DNA from: Symmetrospora coprosmae | Taxonomy: Eukaryota; Basidiomycota; Cystobasidiomycetes; Symmetrosporaceae | Assembly (NCBI GenBank): GCA_008802785.1 | Contig: VUYT01000008.1 | Location: 186,001 to 250,000, forward strand | Length of the DNA stretch: 64,000 nt | Reading direction: 5' to 3' | Shown here: piece after piece, positions 21,488 through 33,766 of the stretch | Numbering within the stretch: position 1 is the stretch's first letter | Layout: each line of letters begins with the position of its first letter | Translations under genes and position numbers: made by a program | Notes under the pieces: model-generated | The model's input: the letters and a program-made list of their open reading frames with translations, nothing else | Told to the model about the DNA's origin: nothing | Databases searched by the model: none

Positions 21488-23347
21488 TCACAGTCTCCTG
21501 ACCGGATCATGCAGACCTTCGCGCTTATCTGCTCCTGCCGCCACGGACGTTCCCTTCTTCAGACCAGCTGTAAGCTTTTGCACGGTCAAGCGAGCTGTTG
21601 ACCCGTTGCTCTCCTGCCTTTGCTCCTCTTGCTGCCGAGAGACAGGTGCATCCGATACAGCCGGCACACCTTGTGGCACAGCTGCGGCAGGCATGGCTGC
21701 TGGACCGGCCTGCGGGCCCCACTCGACCGGCAGCATCGATCCTTGCCTCTCCATCCGCTTGACGATGACGCCAACTGCGACGGGCCCGAGGATGGTGCAA
21801 ACCAGGGTGGCCCAGATGACGAGGTAGAACAGGTCCGCTGGCATCAGTTCCGGCGATGTCTCCCGCGCCACGTTGGCGATCAGCAGCGAGATCTCGCCGC
21901 GTGCGACCATGGCGGATCCGAGCAGGGTGGTCACGGGCCAGAGGGACGGTGTGCGCTGCTTGTCGGTGTTCGCTGTGGCAGGGAAGGTGCTGTCGCTGGT
22001 GTTCGCTGGCTCGTTCTGGCCTGCTGGCTCTGATGTGCCCTCTGACGGCACGCTAGCCGTAGATGCGGTTGGCGGGCGCGCCCGCCGGGGCTTGCTCGTG
22101 CGCCACTTCTTCCAGACGTGGTCCACGAGGACGAAAACACCGCAAGCCAGCTTAGAGACGAGGCACACTAGGCTGTAGACCACGCCCTGCCAGACTGTCG
22201 TGCCACCAAAGAGCGACCGGATAGGGATGGCGTACCCGATGGACGCGAAGAAGAGTGGGCGGAGGATATACGATTGTACGGGATGAACGTAGTCCTCGTA
22301 GGTCTCCAAGAAGGTCGGGTTGTCTGGGTAGAGGGCTCTGAGCGAGTTGCCGAGCGAGCAAAGGACCAGGCCTGCTACGAATGCTCCGAGCAAGACTGAG
22401 GCTGCAGGATGGACCTGGGCGGTCAGCCATTGTCGCCATCTATCGGAGCTTTGTACAGGACCACGTACTGCCAGAAAGTGAGGCGACCGCAATGTAGGCA
22501 GAAGCTACGAGGACGGCCACAACGATCTGGAGCGGCAGGAGCTGTCAGTTTGGACGAACGCAAGTCAGCGTGAGTAAAGGTTGCTCACGTTGTATATGTG
22601 CGCACGCTCATGGGTCAGTCGGGGAATGATCTTCTTCGACTGCCAGACGTAGATGGGGTCGACCACCCATCGCAGGAGAGCGTAGCTGACTCCGAGCATG
22701 GCGAGCGAGGCCAGTAAGGGCCGGCCGACTGCCCATCCAATGAGACCTGCCTGGTCCGCCTGACTGCCGCCGGCAGCATTGTTGGCTGTGACCTGCCCAA
22801 GACTGATGACGACCTGGAGCAGGACGAGCCCTACGACATCGTCTGCGACTGCCGCGCTCGTGAGAACCGCTCCAAGACGGGTCGTCCCGAATCCGGCTTG
22901 CGAGATGACGCTGAAGGTCGTCCCGAGCGACGTCGTCGACATTGCCGCTCCTGCCGTAAAGGCTTGCACGAGGGTGAAGTCCAGGACGAGGTGGATGAGG
23001 ACGAGGGATAGGAGGATGGGCGCAAGCAAGCCGGTGAGGGCCACCAGGGAGGACAGGGCGAGGTTGCGTCTGGCTAGGGCCAGATTGGTGCTCATCCCGC
23101 CTTCAAGGACGAGGATGATTAGGCCGAGGTATCCTACAGCGGTGAAGGTCGCCTCCCAGTCTTCAAGCAGGATGTCGGCTAGTGGGGCGCCATACACGAG
23201 GCCAACGAAGAGCTCCCCGAGAATTCCGACATTGGCTAGGTAGTCGCAAACGACGCGGGCGAGTTGTAGAAAGACGAAGAAGCTGGTAAGGATGAGGATC
23301 TGTACGAGGTTCGGCTCGTGGTAGGGAAAGTAGCCCAGCGATGACAT
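21488..23347 (-). CDS. Monovalent cation/proton antiporter (CPA family)
   Basis: Exons 23347-22589, 22526-22469 and 22401-21488 give 576 residues. The first 440 residues are a chain of hydrophobic helices typical of Na+/H+ exchanger or KefB-like proteins: GILGELFVGLVYGAPLADIL, GLIILVLEGGMSTNL, the unwound-helix region STTSLGTTFSVI, the acidic pair in SAAVADDVVGLVLLQ (the ion-binding aspartates of this family), VASLSGTSVLLGAFVAGLVL, FFASIGYAIPI and MVARGEISLLIANVA. A Ser/Thr/Pro-rich loop interrupts the last helices and the cytosolic tail is Gln/Ala-rich. Residues fit proton exchange for Na+ or K+ across the plasma membrane or an organelle; which ion is not decided by sequence. The third exon was joined at CATCCTGCAG to keep GTSVLLGA. 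It diverges from the F-box gene, 261 bp start to start. Confidence 0.9.
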
Positions 23348-23608
23348 GTCGCGAGTGGTTGCAGCTGCTCAAGTCGCGGCTCTAGAGGCGGCTCAAGTCA
23401 TGCGAGCTCGTGGAACACTCTGATGCTCGAGTCAGCGCTATGGTAGTTGGTCAACCCTGCTGTGACTCGCTTTCCCTTGAGCTTCGTGCAATGCTTTCCG
23501 TTGGGTGTGCTTGGCGAGTGACGAAGAAGCGGAAAGTGCAAAGCCGTCGCCGTGGGCTGAGACAGGGTTGGCCTCCGGCCTCGTCAGCGGGGATCATATT
23601 TACACAGC

Positions 23609-26342
23609 ATGGCGGATGGCAGCCACAAGGGAGACATCATCACGAGCGTCCCCTCAGAGCTCCTCATCCAGATCATCGACAACCTCATCGAGCCTGGCGA
23701 TGTTCTGCGACTGGGGCGGACGTGCAAGGCACTCCAGACCATCACGAGCTCTAACGATGTCTGGCGATCCAGGGTGGAGCGGCTAGTGAATGCACACAGG
23801 CGGCAGGAGCAGAAGCAGTGCCAGCAAGAGTGGAAGGCAACAGCGGACCTGCACGTCGATGAGAGCGTGTACGGGCGTCACATTCAGAGCGTGCTCGGCA
23901 GGGGAGCGCGGTACCTGGGTGAGTAGGCCGCCGCCCGCGTGTACCTGTTCGCTCACCGAGCATCGCAAGCTGACACTCCGTTCTCTGCTGCAACAGGATG
24001 GTGGGCCACGACACTAGCGTACAAGGGAAGGCTCGTCAGGGTATCTGTCAGCCTTGATGCAGCGAGCTCTGCCATTGCGAGCATCGTGGGCGAGGAAGTC
24101 GGCTGCCTCAATGCCTTCAGCAGCCAGGCACTCGAAGCAGCCGGGCCCGACGACAGCGTCGCAGCTCTCAAGTGGAAACCTCTGGCAGCGATGTGGCACG
24201 GCCAAGGCTTGCTCAGCTACAGGTGCGTGCGCTCTGCTCGACAGCCTTCCAACGAGCTCGATGGGCGGTGCTGTTGCTGCTGCGTGGGTCTGATGAGGCT
24301 GATTTGCATGTGCTCCTCTCGCTGGCTCCCCGCCGAAACTCGCCGCTGATCCCGCTTCTGGGACACGTGACGCGCACGGACACAGGCTCCCATCAAACCA
24401 CCCTTCGCCAGACGCTGGCTTTTCCGTGGATACGCTACATCCAGTCCTGCAGTACACACCCATCTTCAAGATGACCTCGGCCGACGAGGGTTTCGACCTG
24501 GTCTCCAGCCTGGTCGACGCCCCTTTACCTGGCTCAAACCTCCCAGACGAGCGAGCAGCAAGAAGCAGCCCTGATGGGCCGGGAACACTATCGCCCAGCT
24601 TGCCCATCGATCTGCCTTTAGTTGACGCGTATCGACGCCGCTTTCGAGATACAGGCGGCAGCACCGAGCAGGCACCCATGCGCTACAGCAGCATGGAGAC
24701 CGGGCCAACCTTCCCAAGCAAAGACGCGGTGCGCGGTGACGCCCTGCGGAGTCTGGCGGTATGGGGCGAGGGAGTACGGAAGGCAGACGATGACGGGGAA
24801 GGCATTTCTATACAAGGGGACTACCTTACAGCACCCTGCTTCTCACTGCAGGCCAGGCGGGATCCGACCGAGCCGCCTTTGCAGCAGCAGGCTCAGCACA
24901 GCAACAGTATGGACTACATATTCCAAGAACGCTCAGAGACTATTGTCGCGCTACACTCAGATTCTGGCAGCGACGATGATGCCATCATGCCGGAGCTGGA
25001 GGAAGCACCCGCGGGGAATGGCTATTCACAGCAGCATATACCGCCAACAGTCTTCAGCGTCACGGGCACGGGCGGCAATGCGCTCTTCCGCGCCTTCCTG
25101 GAAGGCATCGGTGCCAATCTCCCTCCCGACATCCACGAGAACCTAGTCCGACAGCATCAGCAGCAGATGCAGCAGCATTCGCCCCCAATTGTCGGCAATG
25201 GTACAGGCGGCGCAGGTTCATCGCGTTCAGGCTCAACGCCTGCTGGAGATATCTCCATGCACCAGTCGCCCCTGCCCTCACCGCACGAGGAAGAGCCAGA
25301 GCTGTTCTACCCCATCAACGGCCCGCTGCACACAGGACCGCTACCAAGCATCCCGCTCAGTGAGCCCGTCCTAGCGAGCTCGCTAAAGGGCATGTGGGTC
25401 GGCTGCTACTCGGCTCATGGGTACGAGTTCGGCACGATTGCCTTGCGGAACGTCTGGACGCGAATCCACACTGCAGATGAAGTAGCCTTGGAGCAGATCT
25501 ACGGTGACGAAGAAGGAGATCACGATGGCGCGTACTTTGACGGCGCTTTCGACCCTCGGCAGAATCTAAACGCTGACCCGCGTATGGCGAGGGAACCGCT
25601 CGTGCCGGGCTTGGACGGCAGCCTCAGGCGGCGGAGGACCGTCCTCGAGTTCATCAAACTCACGGGCGACGTGAACGTGCCGGCTGGCCAGGTTTCCTGG
25701 GTTGCTATGCTTCCGTCTGCATCGGAGACTAGCAGCAGCAGTTCGCGACCACCTGCGGCATCGCGAGCTTCATCCTCGTCGTCAGCAGTGCCTCAGAGCA
25801 TTGCACGGCGCTCTGCTTCACCGGCCGCAACCGGATCTGGCTTGAACTCCGCGCGGATCTCTCCGCATCAGCAGCATGTCGAGCCCGATCTCGAAACGCT
25901 GCAGCTGCCCACGGTTCGCCGAGCAGACTGGCAAGCTTGGTCTGATCTCCCGCCGCATACGGCTCGCTTGTCGAGCATCGACACTGCGCCTGCGCCGCGC
26001 TGGGACGAAGGCTCAGTTCAGGCGGCAGGTCGGGTTGCCTTCACAGGCTTCCTAGATACGAGATTCATCGATGCGCAGGCTACATTCGTCCGCGAGGACA
26101 ATGGGCACGTCGATGAGATTAGGGTCAAGTGGTGAGTGGACGGCTCGATCGCTTATTTCTCGGTGTAGAGATGCGAATGCTGATGCTGGTTACTCGCACA
26201 TTTCCTTGCTGTTACAGGCATGAGATGGTGAGCACGGCACCTTTAGCTCGTTTCTCGTGCACGTACATGACTGACGATACGGACCCGCTCCTATCTGGCT
26301 GCTCAGGGCAAGGTGTCTACATTCCGGCGCATCCGACTGTGA
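23609..26342 (+). CDS. F-box protein, FBXO31-like
   Basis: Exons 23609-23918, 23997-24222, 24386-26131, 26218-26227 and 26307-26342 give 775 residues. An F-box sits at about 10-60 (ITSVPSELLIQIIDNL ... LGRTCKAL). After a long Ser/Gln-rich middle there is an FBXO31-type domain: LKGMWVGCYSAHGYEFGTIAL, FIKLTGDVNVPAGQVSW, AGRVAFTGFLDTRF, and the ending HVDEIRVKW / HEMGKVSTFRRI. The last part needs a 10-nt micro-exon (26218-26227); its splice keeps the conserved WHEMGKVS. F-box proteins recruit substrates to SCF ubiquitin ligases through Skp1; the second domain would bind the substrate. The target is unknown. The central disordered part (about 150-420) is unusually long compared with animal FBXO31. 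Confidence 0.87.
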
Positions 26343-26664
26343 GGGAGCACTGCACACGCCATGGAACTCGCGCGGATGAGGGCCCATCAGCCCTTTCGCG
26401 ATATCGCTCTGTCCGGGTTCGGCAGGCTCCCGGAGTTGCATATGACGGAGAGATGCCGGACCGCGGTGTGTCCCGTTGTCGTCCACCGTGGTCCTGCAGC
26501 AGCCGGCCTGGGCAGCACCGAGGGTAGCAAGAGCTGGACTCTTGACACTAGATCGCTGCCTGCCCTTTGACTATCGACCTTCACGACTGGTCGAAATCAG
26601 CCCAAAGGCTCTCAAATACACCACGCTCGTTACAGCACACGTACCCACACGCACGCCGCATGAC

Positions 26665-28249
26665 ATGGTCGGCATTCCCCGTATCGCTCTCACACTCTCG
26701 CTCGTCTGCATGGCATCTGCATCAGCTGGCTCCATTAAGACCGAGATACCCACTCCCTTGGCATCTGCTTCATCTATCAGCTCCCCTCGTCACCCGCCAG
26801 ATCAAAGGTCTCCACGCCACCCTCACCGCGATCGCCAGCGACGATACCTGCCTCTGGATGGCAATGATCAGTTAGCACCCACGCCGGCCAGTCCCATGCC
26901 TGCGGGAGCTGTCCAGCTTTCAGGCATGCCGGAGTTGCCGGCTTTTGCTCAGGATGCACTGGAGGATCTGCAGAACGGGCGGATACCGAACGCGCCTCCT
27001 TTGCTGCCTGTACCACCCGGGGTAGTTCCGGATGAGCAGGCTAGTAGTGGTCCTGAAGAATATGTGCAGCCGCCGTTCCCGTCACCTGCGATGGATATTA
27101 TACCCTTCACCAACGGAACGTCCGTCGCGAGTGGCAGCACGTCCACATCGACGAGTCTCACACTACCTGGTGGGGGCGTTGTTCATATCGAGCATTCCGT
27201 CAGCCTCGGTCACACTATTGGCGGAACAGACCTGCCGCCGCCCGCGCTACAAACGACGACTATCATCTCGACATTGTCGAAGCCGTCCGTAACTCCTACA
27301 CGATCATGTGCGCCAAAGCCGGAGCCTGTCACGAGCACCATCACGGTGACGCAGGGTGCCGGGCGGTGTGGTGCGAGCCAGAGCATTGTCGTCCTGACAG
27401 AGACGAAGATTGTTGTCGAGACCCGTACGCGTACAATTAGCCCGGGCTCAGCCGCTACGACCGCCCTATCGCCTCGCCCGCCACCCAAGCCTGCAACGAC
27501 CCGCAAAACGACAGCATACACCACTTCCCGGTGGAGATCGTCCGCCACTGTCTCGCACAGCTCATTGAGCTCTGCTAGCACTGCTAAACCACCAGTCGCA
27601 GCACCACCTTCGTCCAGCGCCAAGCCGCCTCCTCCCGCACCGAGCAAGCCCTCCAGCAACACCTTCGAAGGGCAAGTCTTAACAGCGCACAATGAATGGC
27701 GCGCAAAGTACGGTGCGGGCCCTCTAGCGTGGGATGCTGCGCTCGCGAGCCAGGCGGACGCGTGGGCTGCGCGGTGCGAATGGGATCACGGGCCCGGCGC
27801 GAGCAATCTCGACTCTGCGGCCAACTCGGAGGGGACGGCCAAGCTGGATGGCGCGGCTGTGCTCGAGCACTGGATCTCTGGGCCGAATGAGGCGAGCAGC
27901 TATAACCCGGATGCTCCGGTGGGGAGTCACTTCACGCAGGCTGTGTGGAAGGGCGCTACCAAGGTCGGGTGCGTCGTTACCACCTGTAACCTCGCAATCT
28001 ACGACCCATCGTGGTGGCCGGCTGCCTTGGCAGTATGCTACTATGACACGGGTGAGTTGCCTCGGGGGCCGCACGAAGGCTTTCTTAACATCGCTGATTA
28101 TTAGAGCTTCGGTTCCTCTCTCGATCTTGCAGGCAATGTTGTCGGCCAATACGGGTGAGGGCTAAGCTACATTGTTTCGCTTACGTCCAGCAGCCCGACT
28201 GACATATCGGCTCAACCTTCACAGGGACAATGTCGGCATCCTCAAATGA
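26665..28249 (+). CDS. Secreted CAP/PR-1 (SCP/TAPS) domain protein
   Basis: Exons 26665-28051, 28133-28154 (22 nt) and 28225-28249 give 477 residues. A signal peptide (RIALTLSLVCMASASAGS) is followed by a Pro/Ser-rich region of about 300 residues and a C-terminal CAP domain of about 145 residues. CAP signatures are HNEWRAKYG, LASQADAWAARC, HFTQAVWKGATKVGC and, across the two last introns, VCYYDTGNVVGQYGDNV. The family includes yeast Pry proteins, which bind sterols and export lipids, and plant PR-1. Location outside the cell or in the wall is inferred from the signal peptide and the stalk. Reading through the first intron would end after GFLNIADY and lose the last CAP motif, so the spliced form is preferred. 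Confidence 0.9.
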
Positions 28250-28450
28250 CACGGACACTTTTCTTGCCTCTAGCACAGGTACCATTGTACGGCCAGCAGC
28301 AGCTTGGTTTGCATCTGCTCATGGTTCTTCGCGCCTGGCGGGCTTGTGTGGATCCGCCATTGCGATACCTGTTGTTGTCTTTGTGCCAATGCTACACCCA
28401 GTGTGTTGATGACTCCGCTCCGACCTGCGGATGGACAATTGGCTCGCGTC

Positions 28451-29134
28451 CTATGCCGCGGTCATTGTGATCTTTTTGCGCATGAGGATGTGGGGTGTCC
28501 CGTCCTCCCTGCGTTGCCCAGCAAACAGGGTCAGCGCCCGAAGGCGAGGTAAGTCAGGTTGAAGCAGAAGCAGACCCACAGGAACTCTTCGCCTTCCGTG
28601 ATGTAACCCAGACCCTTGTAGAATGGCACGACTGGCACTGCGTGAAGGGAGAAAAGCGCGACTTCTCTCAGCACGTACGGAGATCCGGCCACTGGCTGGG
28701 CAAGCCTGTGGGCCTGGCCTGGCCGCGACGCGCTCACCTTGGGCATTGCACTGGATCTCTGTGACCTTCTTCCCCCTGCACGCCTCCAGATCTCCCTCCA
28801 CAAGCATACGCTCGAGCTCCTTGAGCAGCTTTGACGCGAGTCCTTTGCCCCTGTACTGCTTTGCGACTGCAAGTCTCCCCATCTTCTCGGACTTGGTCGT
28901 GTCGCTCGGCGGGAAGTAGCGCAGCGTCCCTGCTGGTGTCTGCGTGCCATTGCCGTCGTCCTCGACCAGCAGGAGGTGGACGCAGCCGTCGTCGTACCCG
29001 TCAAACTCGTCGCTCGCTGCATAGCCCTGCTCGTCGACAAAGACGGCGACGCGTATCTGCTTGACGAGCTCAAAGAGGGGAGAGTCGTACGGCGCTTCCA
29101 GTATTTGGAAGGACGAGCTGCTGGACGATGTCAT
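28451..29134 (-). CDS. GNAT-family N-acetyltransferase
   Basis: Exons 29134-28738, 28637-28580 and 28508-28451 give 170 residues, a normal length for a single GNAT domain. Motifs: IRVAVFVDEQGY, HLLLVED, GTLRYFPP, the acetyl-CoA loop MGRLAVAKQYRGKGLASKLL, EIQCNAQ and, after splicing, VPVVPFYKGLGYITEGEEF and DGTPHILM. The FVDEQ and HVxM-like ending place it close to yeast YJL055-like and GNA/ElaA-type small GNAT proteins; the substrate cannot be deduced. The open frame continues upstream, but Met at 29134 starts where the domain begins. It is divergent from MET2 by 214 bp. Confidence 0.88.
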   Translation of the reverse strand: MTSSSSSSFQILEAPYDSPLFELVKQIRVAVFVDEQGYAASDEFDGYDDGCVHLLLVEDDGNGTQTPAGTLRYFPPSDTTKSEKMGRLAVAKQYRGKGLASKLLKELERMLVEGDLEACRGKKVTEIQCNAQGERVAARPGPQACPASGRISVRAERSRAFLPSRSASRAILQGSGLHHGRRRVPVGLLLLQPDLPRLRALTLFAGQRREDGTPHILMRKKITMTAA

Positions 29135-29348
29135 GGCGGGATGGACTATTCTGTCTGTGCGAATGTCCTGTTGTTGTTGCTGCGAGGAAGAAGAAAGAGC
29201 CGTGGGAGGGGGATGTCCATGCGAGGGTGAAGGAGGTCGCACTGACAGAGTGACGCAGCTCTCCATGCTCTCACCCACTTCCTCCCTCTGCACAAGCAAG
29301 CGCACATCCCACACCACCAAGAGCATACCACAGTCATAAGCGGGCACA

Positions 29349-31020
29349 ATGAGCACCGACAGACCGAGAGTGACAATCCCCTCGTCCCACGCGGAACTCT
29401 CCGACAACCGCTTCAGCCGACTCATCCCCTCGCAGCGGATAGCCAACGTCGACACATTCGAGCTCGAGGAAGGCACAGTCCTGGAGAATGTACAGGTCGC
29501 ATTCAAGACATGGGGGAAGCTCAATGCACGCCGGGACAATGCCATGGTCATCTGCCATGCGCTAACGGGATCCGCCGACGTTGAAGACTGGTGCGTCACG
29601 AGTCATCATCATCTTCATGCGCGACGCGTGCGAGCAAGCGGGCGGCCGCCTCCTTGATCCAACACGCGTCAAGTGACGGGGTTGAGCTGACGTAGGTGAC
29701 TCTGCTACTGCTGCTCTCGTCAGGTGGGGACCCATGATGGGCCGCGGTCTGGCCTTTGACCCATCACGGTACTTCATCTTCTGCGCGAACGTCCTCGGCT
29801 CGCCATATGGCACAACCTCACCTGTGACGCTCAACCCGGCAACGGGCGAAAGATGGGGACCAGAGTTCCCGCTCGCTACAATTCGAGACGACGTCCGGCT
29901 GCACCGCTTGATCCTGGACCACCTCGGAGTGTCAAGCGTAGCTGCCGTCATTGGCGGGTCCATGGGCGGGATGCAGGTGCTCGAGTGGGCCATGCTGCAT
30001 GGCAAATCATACGTGCGCAACATCGTGCCCATCGCCACATCGCCGCACCACTCCGCATGGGGCATATCGTGGGGCGAGGCTCAGCGGCAGGCCATCTACA
30101 GCGATCCCAGCTACGAGGAAGGGTACTACGATGACGACAAGCCGCCCTCAATCGGTCTAGCTGCTGCGAGGATGGCTGCACTTCTCACATACCGAAGCAG
30201 GGACAGCTTCGAGAGCCGGTTCGGGCGGAGAGAGATGGAGAGCCGGGTGCCTAGCCCGACAGGCGTGCTCGCGAGTGCGACGAGTCTGGCCAACACCAGC
30301 AGCGGGAGCGACAGTGGGAGGGAGCGAGCACGGGAAGCGCACAATGACGGCTACCGGATACCGCCCAGCGGCTCCTCTCGGCGGAAGGGCTCTTCATCCT
30401 CTCTGGCATCATTGGGCGGCTCTTCCGGCTCCGCACCGACTGTCCCGGCATCGCCGCACGTCCCCGCGCCCGCCTCGCCCTCATTGACGGGCAACCCTGG
30501 CTCACTCACTGGCGCAGCCAAGCGGCCTTTCATCTACACGGCGCAGTCCTACCTCCGCTACCAGGGCGACAAATTCACCTCGCGCTTTGACGCAAACTGC
30601 TACATTGCCATTGGGCGCAAGATGGACTCGCACGATGTGTGCAGGGGCCGCATGCCAAAGTCTGTGGATGCATCATCGTTGTGGCACCCGCTGAATGAGG
30701 CACCACCGCATACTCTGGTGCTGGCCATCTCGTCAGACGCACTCTTCACCCTCGACGAGCAGCGAACGATGGTCTCGCAGCTGCCAGACGCCCGCTTGGT
30801 CGTCGTCGAGTCGCCAGAAGGGCACGATGGCTTTCTGCTTGAGTTTGAGCAGATCAACAAGCACATTCTGGACCATCTCAAGCAGAGACTGCCGGAAATC
30901 TATGCTGTCGAGCCGCTCGTCGAAGAGGATGAGACTGGCGAGGACGAGGCGGATGGCGTCAGAAAGATACAGAAGGATTCAGTCTTTGGGGAGGCAGAGG
31001 CAGATGTTACAGCTTGGTGA
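29349..31020 (+). CDS. MET2: Homoserine O-acetyltransferase
   Basis: Exons 29349-29590 and 29724-31020 give 512 residues. It is an alpha/beta hydrolase-fold acetyltransferase: VAFKTWGKLN, NAMVICHALTGSADV, WWGPMMGRGLAFD, FIFCANVLGSPYGTTSP, the nucleophile-elbow GGSMGGMQVLEWA, IATSPHHSAWG, ISSDALFT (acid) and the catalytic His in EGHDGFLLE are all present. It transfers acetyl from acetyl-CoA to homoserine, making O-acetylhomoserine for methionine and cysteine synthesis. A low-complexity Ser/Pro-rich insert of about 110 residues (roughly 270-390) splits the lid region and is absent from bacterial MetX. This is the only other methionine gene besides the gamma-synthase-like one in the window. Confidence 0.95.
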
Positions 31021-31132
31021 TCGGGTCTAGGGAGCGGTACAACTTTCGGCAGACGTCAGGCGTAATCAATCAGCGTGTATGCTGAGCCCTCTTTTGATGG
31101 GTGGTTGGCAGACTCGCGGACTTGGAGGAGCC

Positions 31133-32768
31133 CTAGTCTTCGGCGTCCGGCTCGTACGGCAGCCGTTTCTCGCGCGAGAACTCCCCTCTAATATCACGCT
31201 CCTTGCGGTCCGAGTCAATGAGCACGATCCTGGCTCTGGGGTTCTGCCAGTAGATGCCTTTCTTGAAGGTGAAGCCCGTGATTCTGATTGAGCATAGGGG
31301 ACCCTTTAACGGCTTGTGCGGATATTGCAGGATCTGCTGGTCGGATCTGCCCGGGTCGGCAGCGGGAGTAACGACGAATGTGAAGCGAGCAGCGTCCTTT
31401 TTGCCGTCAGGTCCTATGACCGGTTCCGGTTTGTACTTGCCCAATACGCGAAAGTCCGGCCGCACAAGATATTGCTGCCCAGCCAGTTGCTTGCGGAAGA
31501 AGTAGAAAACCTCGTCGCGGCGTTGCGGGTTATAAGTTGCCTCATAGACAAGATATTGGAGCCGTTTGTCATACATGAGCACAGCGCCTTTGGGCAGCCA
31601 AGCTTGATACGTGGGTACGATGGGCGGGGTACCCCGAGGGCCAGACACTGGCTTCCGCAGAGGCTGGTTGCTTAAAGTTGAAGGTCCGCCACTGGCCCCT
31701 TGCGGTGGCACGTCACCGCCTTGAGTAGCTGACACTGACACAGGCCGCACAGACCGCTGCCGGTCCTGCGATGAGTCTCTGGCGGCAATCGGCGTTTGGG
31801 AGACTTTGATACCTCCGCGGTCTTTGGACCTGGAGTTACCGCGAGACATCGAGGAAGTCTGAGCAGAGCGGGTTGATTCAGTCCGTCCCGTACCAGACGC
31901 CTTGTGAAGCTGTCGCCCACGGAAGATGACTTCCGGTCCGGTTTCGGTTTTACACGACCGGGAAGTCCCCGCCTCGATCCTAATTCCGCCAACATCAGAG
32001 CCAGAGCTACTGCTCGATGTCGCCCTTCTTCGCTCGGCGCCGGACGGAGAGCCGTGCTTGTGGCCGATTGGCGATTCAGCCGCGTCCGTGTAGGAGGCGA
32101 GCTCACGGACCCCAGGCATTGGGCTTCTCCGGGCAGGTGCACAAGACGTGGCGCGAGATGTTGGTGTCTTCTCCAGAGCCGAGTTGCGCCTCTTTTCCTC
32201 TTTGATGGCCAGTCGATCTGCTGTGTGCTTGGCCAGATCCGCCTTAGCATCTTCTTGCACTTGCTGTGATTGACGGACGAGCTCCTGGATGCCATCGAAT
32301 CTGCCGTTGAGCTCCGTTATAGAAGGCTGCAGGCTTGCCGGAATGTTCGAGCTAGGCTCTACAGGAAGTAGCGCAGGGATAGAGGGAGGACTGAAATGGA
32401 GGCCAATGCCTCCGTCAGATCTGAATATACCGGAGGTGACTGTTGATTCTGCCGAGCCACGAGGGAGCAACTCACCGCTCGTGAGACCATCGGCCACCCG
32501 ACAGACGCCATAACTGCACTGGATCCCTAAAGTTCTTCACTTGCTTGGGGTCAAGCAGGTGACGCCGAGTCGCCTGTATCACCTTCGAGCTTACGATCGA
32601 GCTCAGTGATGCGTCAATAGGTCCACGTGGTGCTACGCTACAATTCAGCGCAAGCGGACGATTTTGACGTCGTGTTGTCGCCTTATGCACCCAGCAGGCA
32701 GTGGGCACTTCAGACGCGGTGCGGCCCGGTCCATGCGAAGGAGACGATGTCGATCTAACCACGCTCAT
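31133..32768 (-). CDS. Unrecognised protein, first of two paralogues with a shared C-terminal domain
   Basis: The main exon runs from about 32411 to 31133 and a 5' exon from 32768 to about 32466; the intron (about 55 nt) joins WSHER to SDGGIGLHF in frame. The 5' end is uncertain. The N-terminal and middle parts are Ser/Arg-rich and disordered, with one helical patch (FDGIQELVRQSQQVQEDAKADL). The last 170 residues are conserved with the gene at 33767: PDFRVLGKY, ITGFTFKKGIYWQN, ARIVLID, ERDIRGEF and RLPYEP have counterparts there. I do not recognise the domain. It is rich in aromatic and basic residues and ends in a conserved acidic stop. The two genes are tandem on the same strand, so local duplication is the likely origin. 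Confidence 0.6.
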
Positions 32769-32852
32769 GGCGTAGTTTGAGCTTTGTTCCGGCTGTTGCG
32801 GGAGGAGTGTGCTCAGAGTTGGTGAGGTTGTCGGAAGCGGTAGCGGCAGCAA

Positions 32853-33766
32853 TGACGCCTAGGTTGTGATGGGAGCGGCTGTCTGGCTGCGGTAAGAATG
32901 GAGAGAGAGTGCGAGGCAATAGACCCTAGATCTTGAATGATCCGACAGCCGCCTGGATAGTCGGGAGGAGTTGGACCCAACACCTAGGCTTTATAGCAGC
33001 AGGCGGGCCGTACTGGCGATGCATTTCCGAACGGTCAAGGGGAGCCCTTTTCCCACGGTGCTCGCTGGAGCGGTCCAGAGCTAGCAGGGACAGCTGTCAG
33101 GCTGAATTCGCCACTCGTCCGACTGTCGTGGCAGAGTATTCGTCGAGTCCAACGGAGCGGAGGGGAGGGTGGCAAGGGTGGTGGTCGGACTTGGTCACCT
33201 GCCACCGTACTGGCCGACAGCGACACGCATGCCGCTCCAGGATGGAGTATGCAGACAGTGGCACAGGATGAAGATCTATATGTCTTCTTACCTGCTTTCC
33301 TTTGATTGCGAGCGTTTAGCGGATGATCAGGGATCTCGAGCTCCCAACGTCTATTCAGGGCGGGCTCTCCGTCTTGTCGTGGCGTGCGCGCTCGTCTGAT
33401 GGAACTCGTGCCATGCTCCGATGTACTCTGGTGCCCTGGCAGGTCGTCGTGAGTGGAATGGGCCTCGGGCCCACGACATCGATGCCTCCGACTCCTGGCC
33501 GACTTAAGCTAGCCGAGGCGCTATGAGAGCTGTCCAGTGCAGACACCCACCACATTGATCAGTTTATATTGACAGTCTCATCGCTTAGAAAGAGCAATGG
33601 AGGCATAGCGAACTTTATAATGTTGGCAGGAGGTCAAGGAATTGCATGGGCTGCAAGGTCTGGGTTTCAAGGCATGTAACAGCGGCGAGCACGGGACGAG
33701 ACGGAAGACAGATGGATGAATGGCATCAGAATCAGCTGCAGCTCTTTCCTCCTAGTCTGGTCCTTC
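32853..33766. other. Intergenic region between the paralogues
   Basis: About 0.9 kb with no gene seen. The few open frames (up to 112 codons) are not continued by splice signals and overlap on both strands. It is expected to include the promoter of the 31133-32768 gene and the 3' end of nothing else, because the next minus-strand stop codon is at 33767. Confidence 0.45.

Noticed and set aside
28451-29599. Longer, unspliced reading of the acetyltransferase (up to 382 codons)
   Set aside because: The read-through loses the conserved ending of the GNAT fold, and the two introns restore it. The upstream part overlaps the MET2 promoter.
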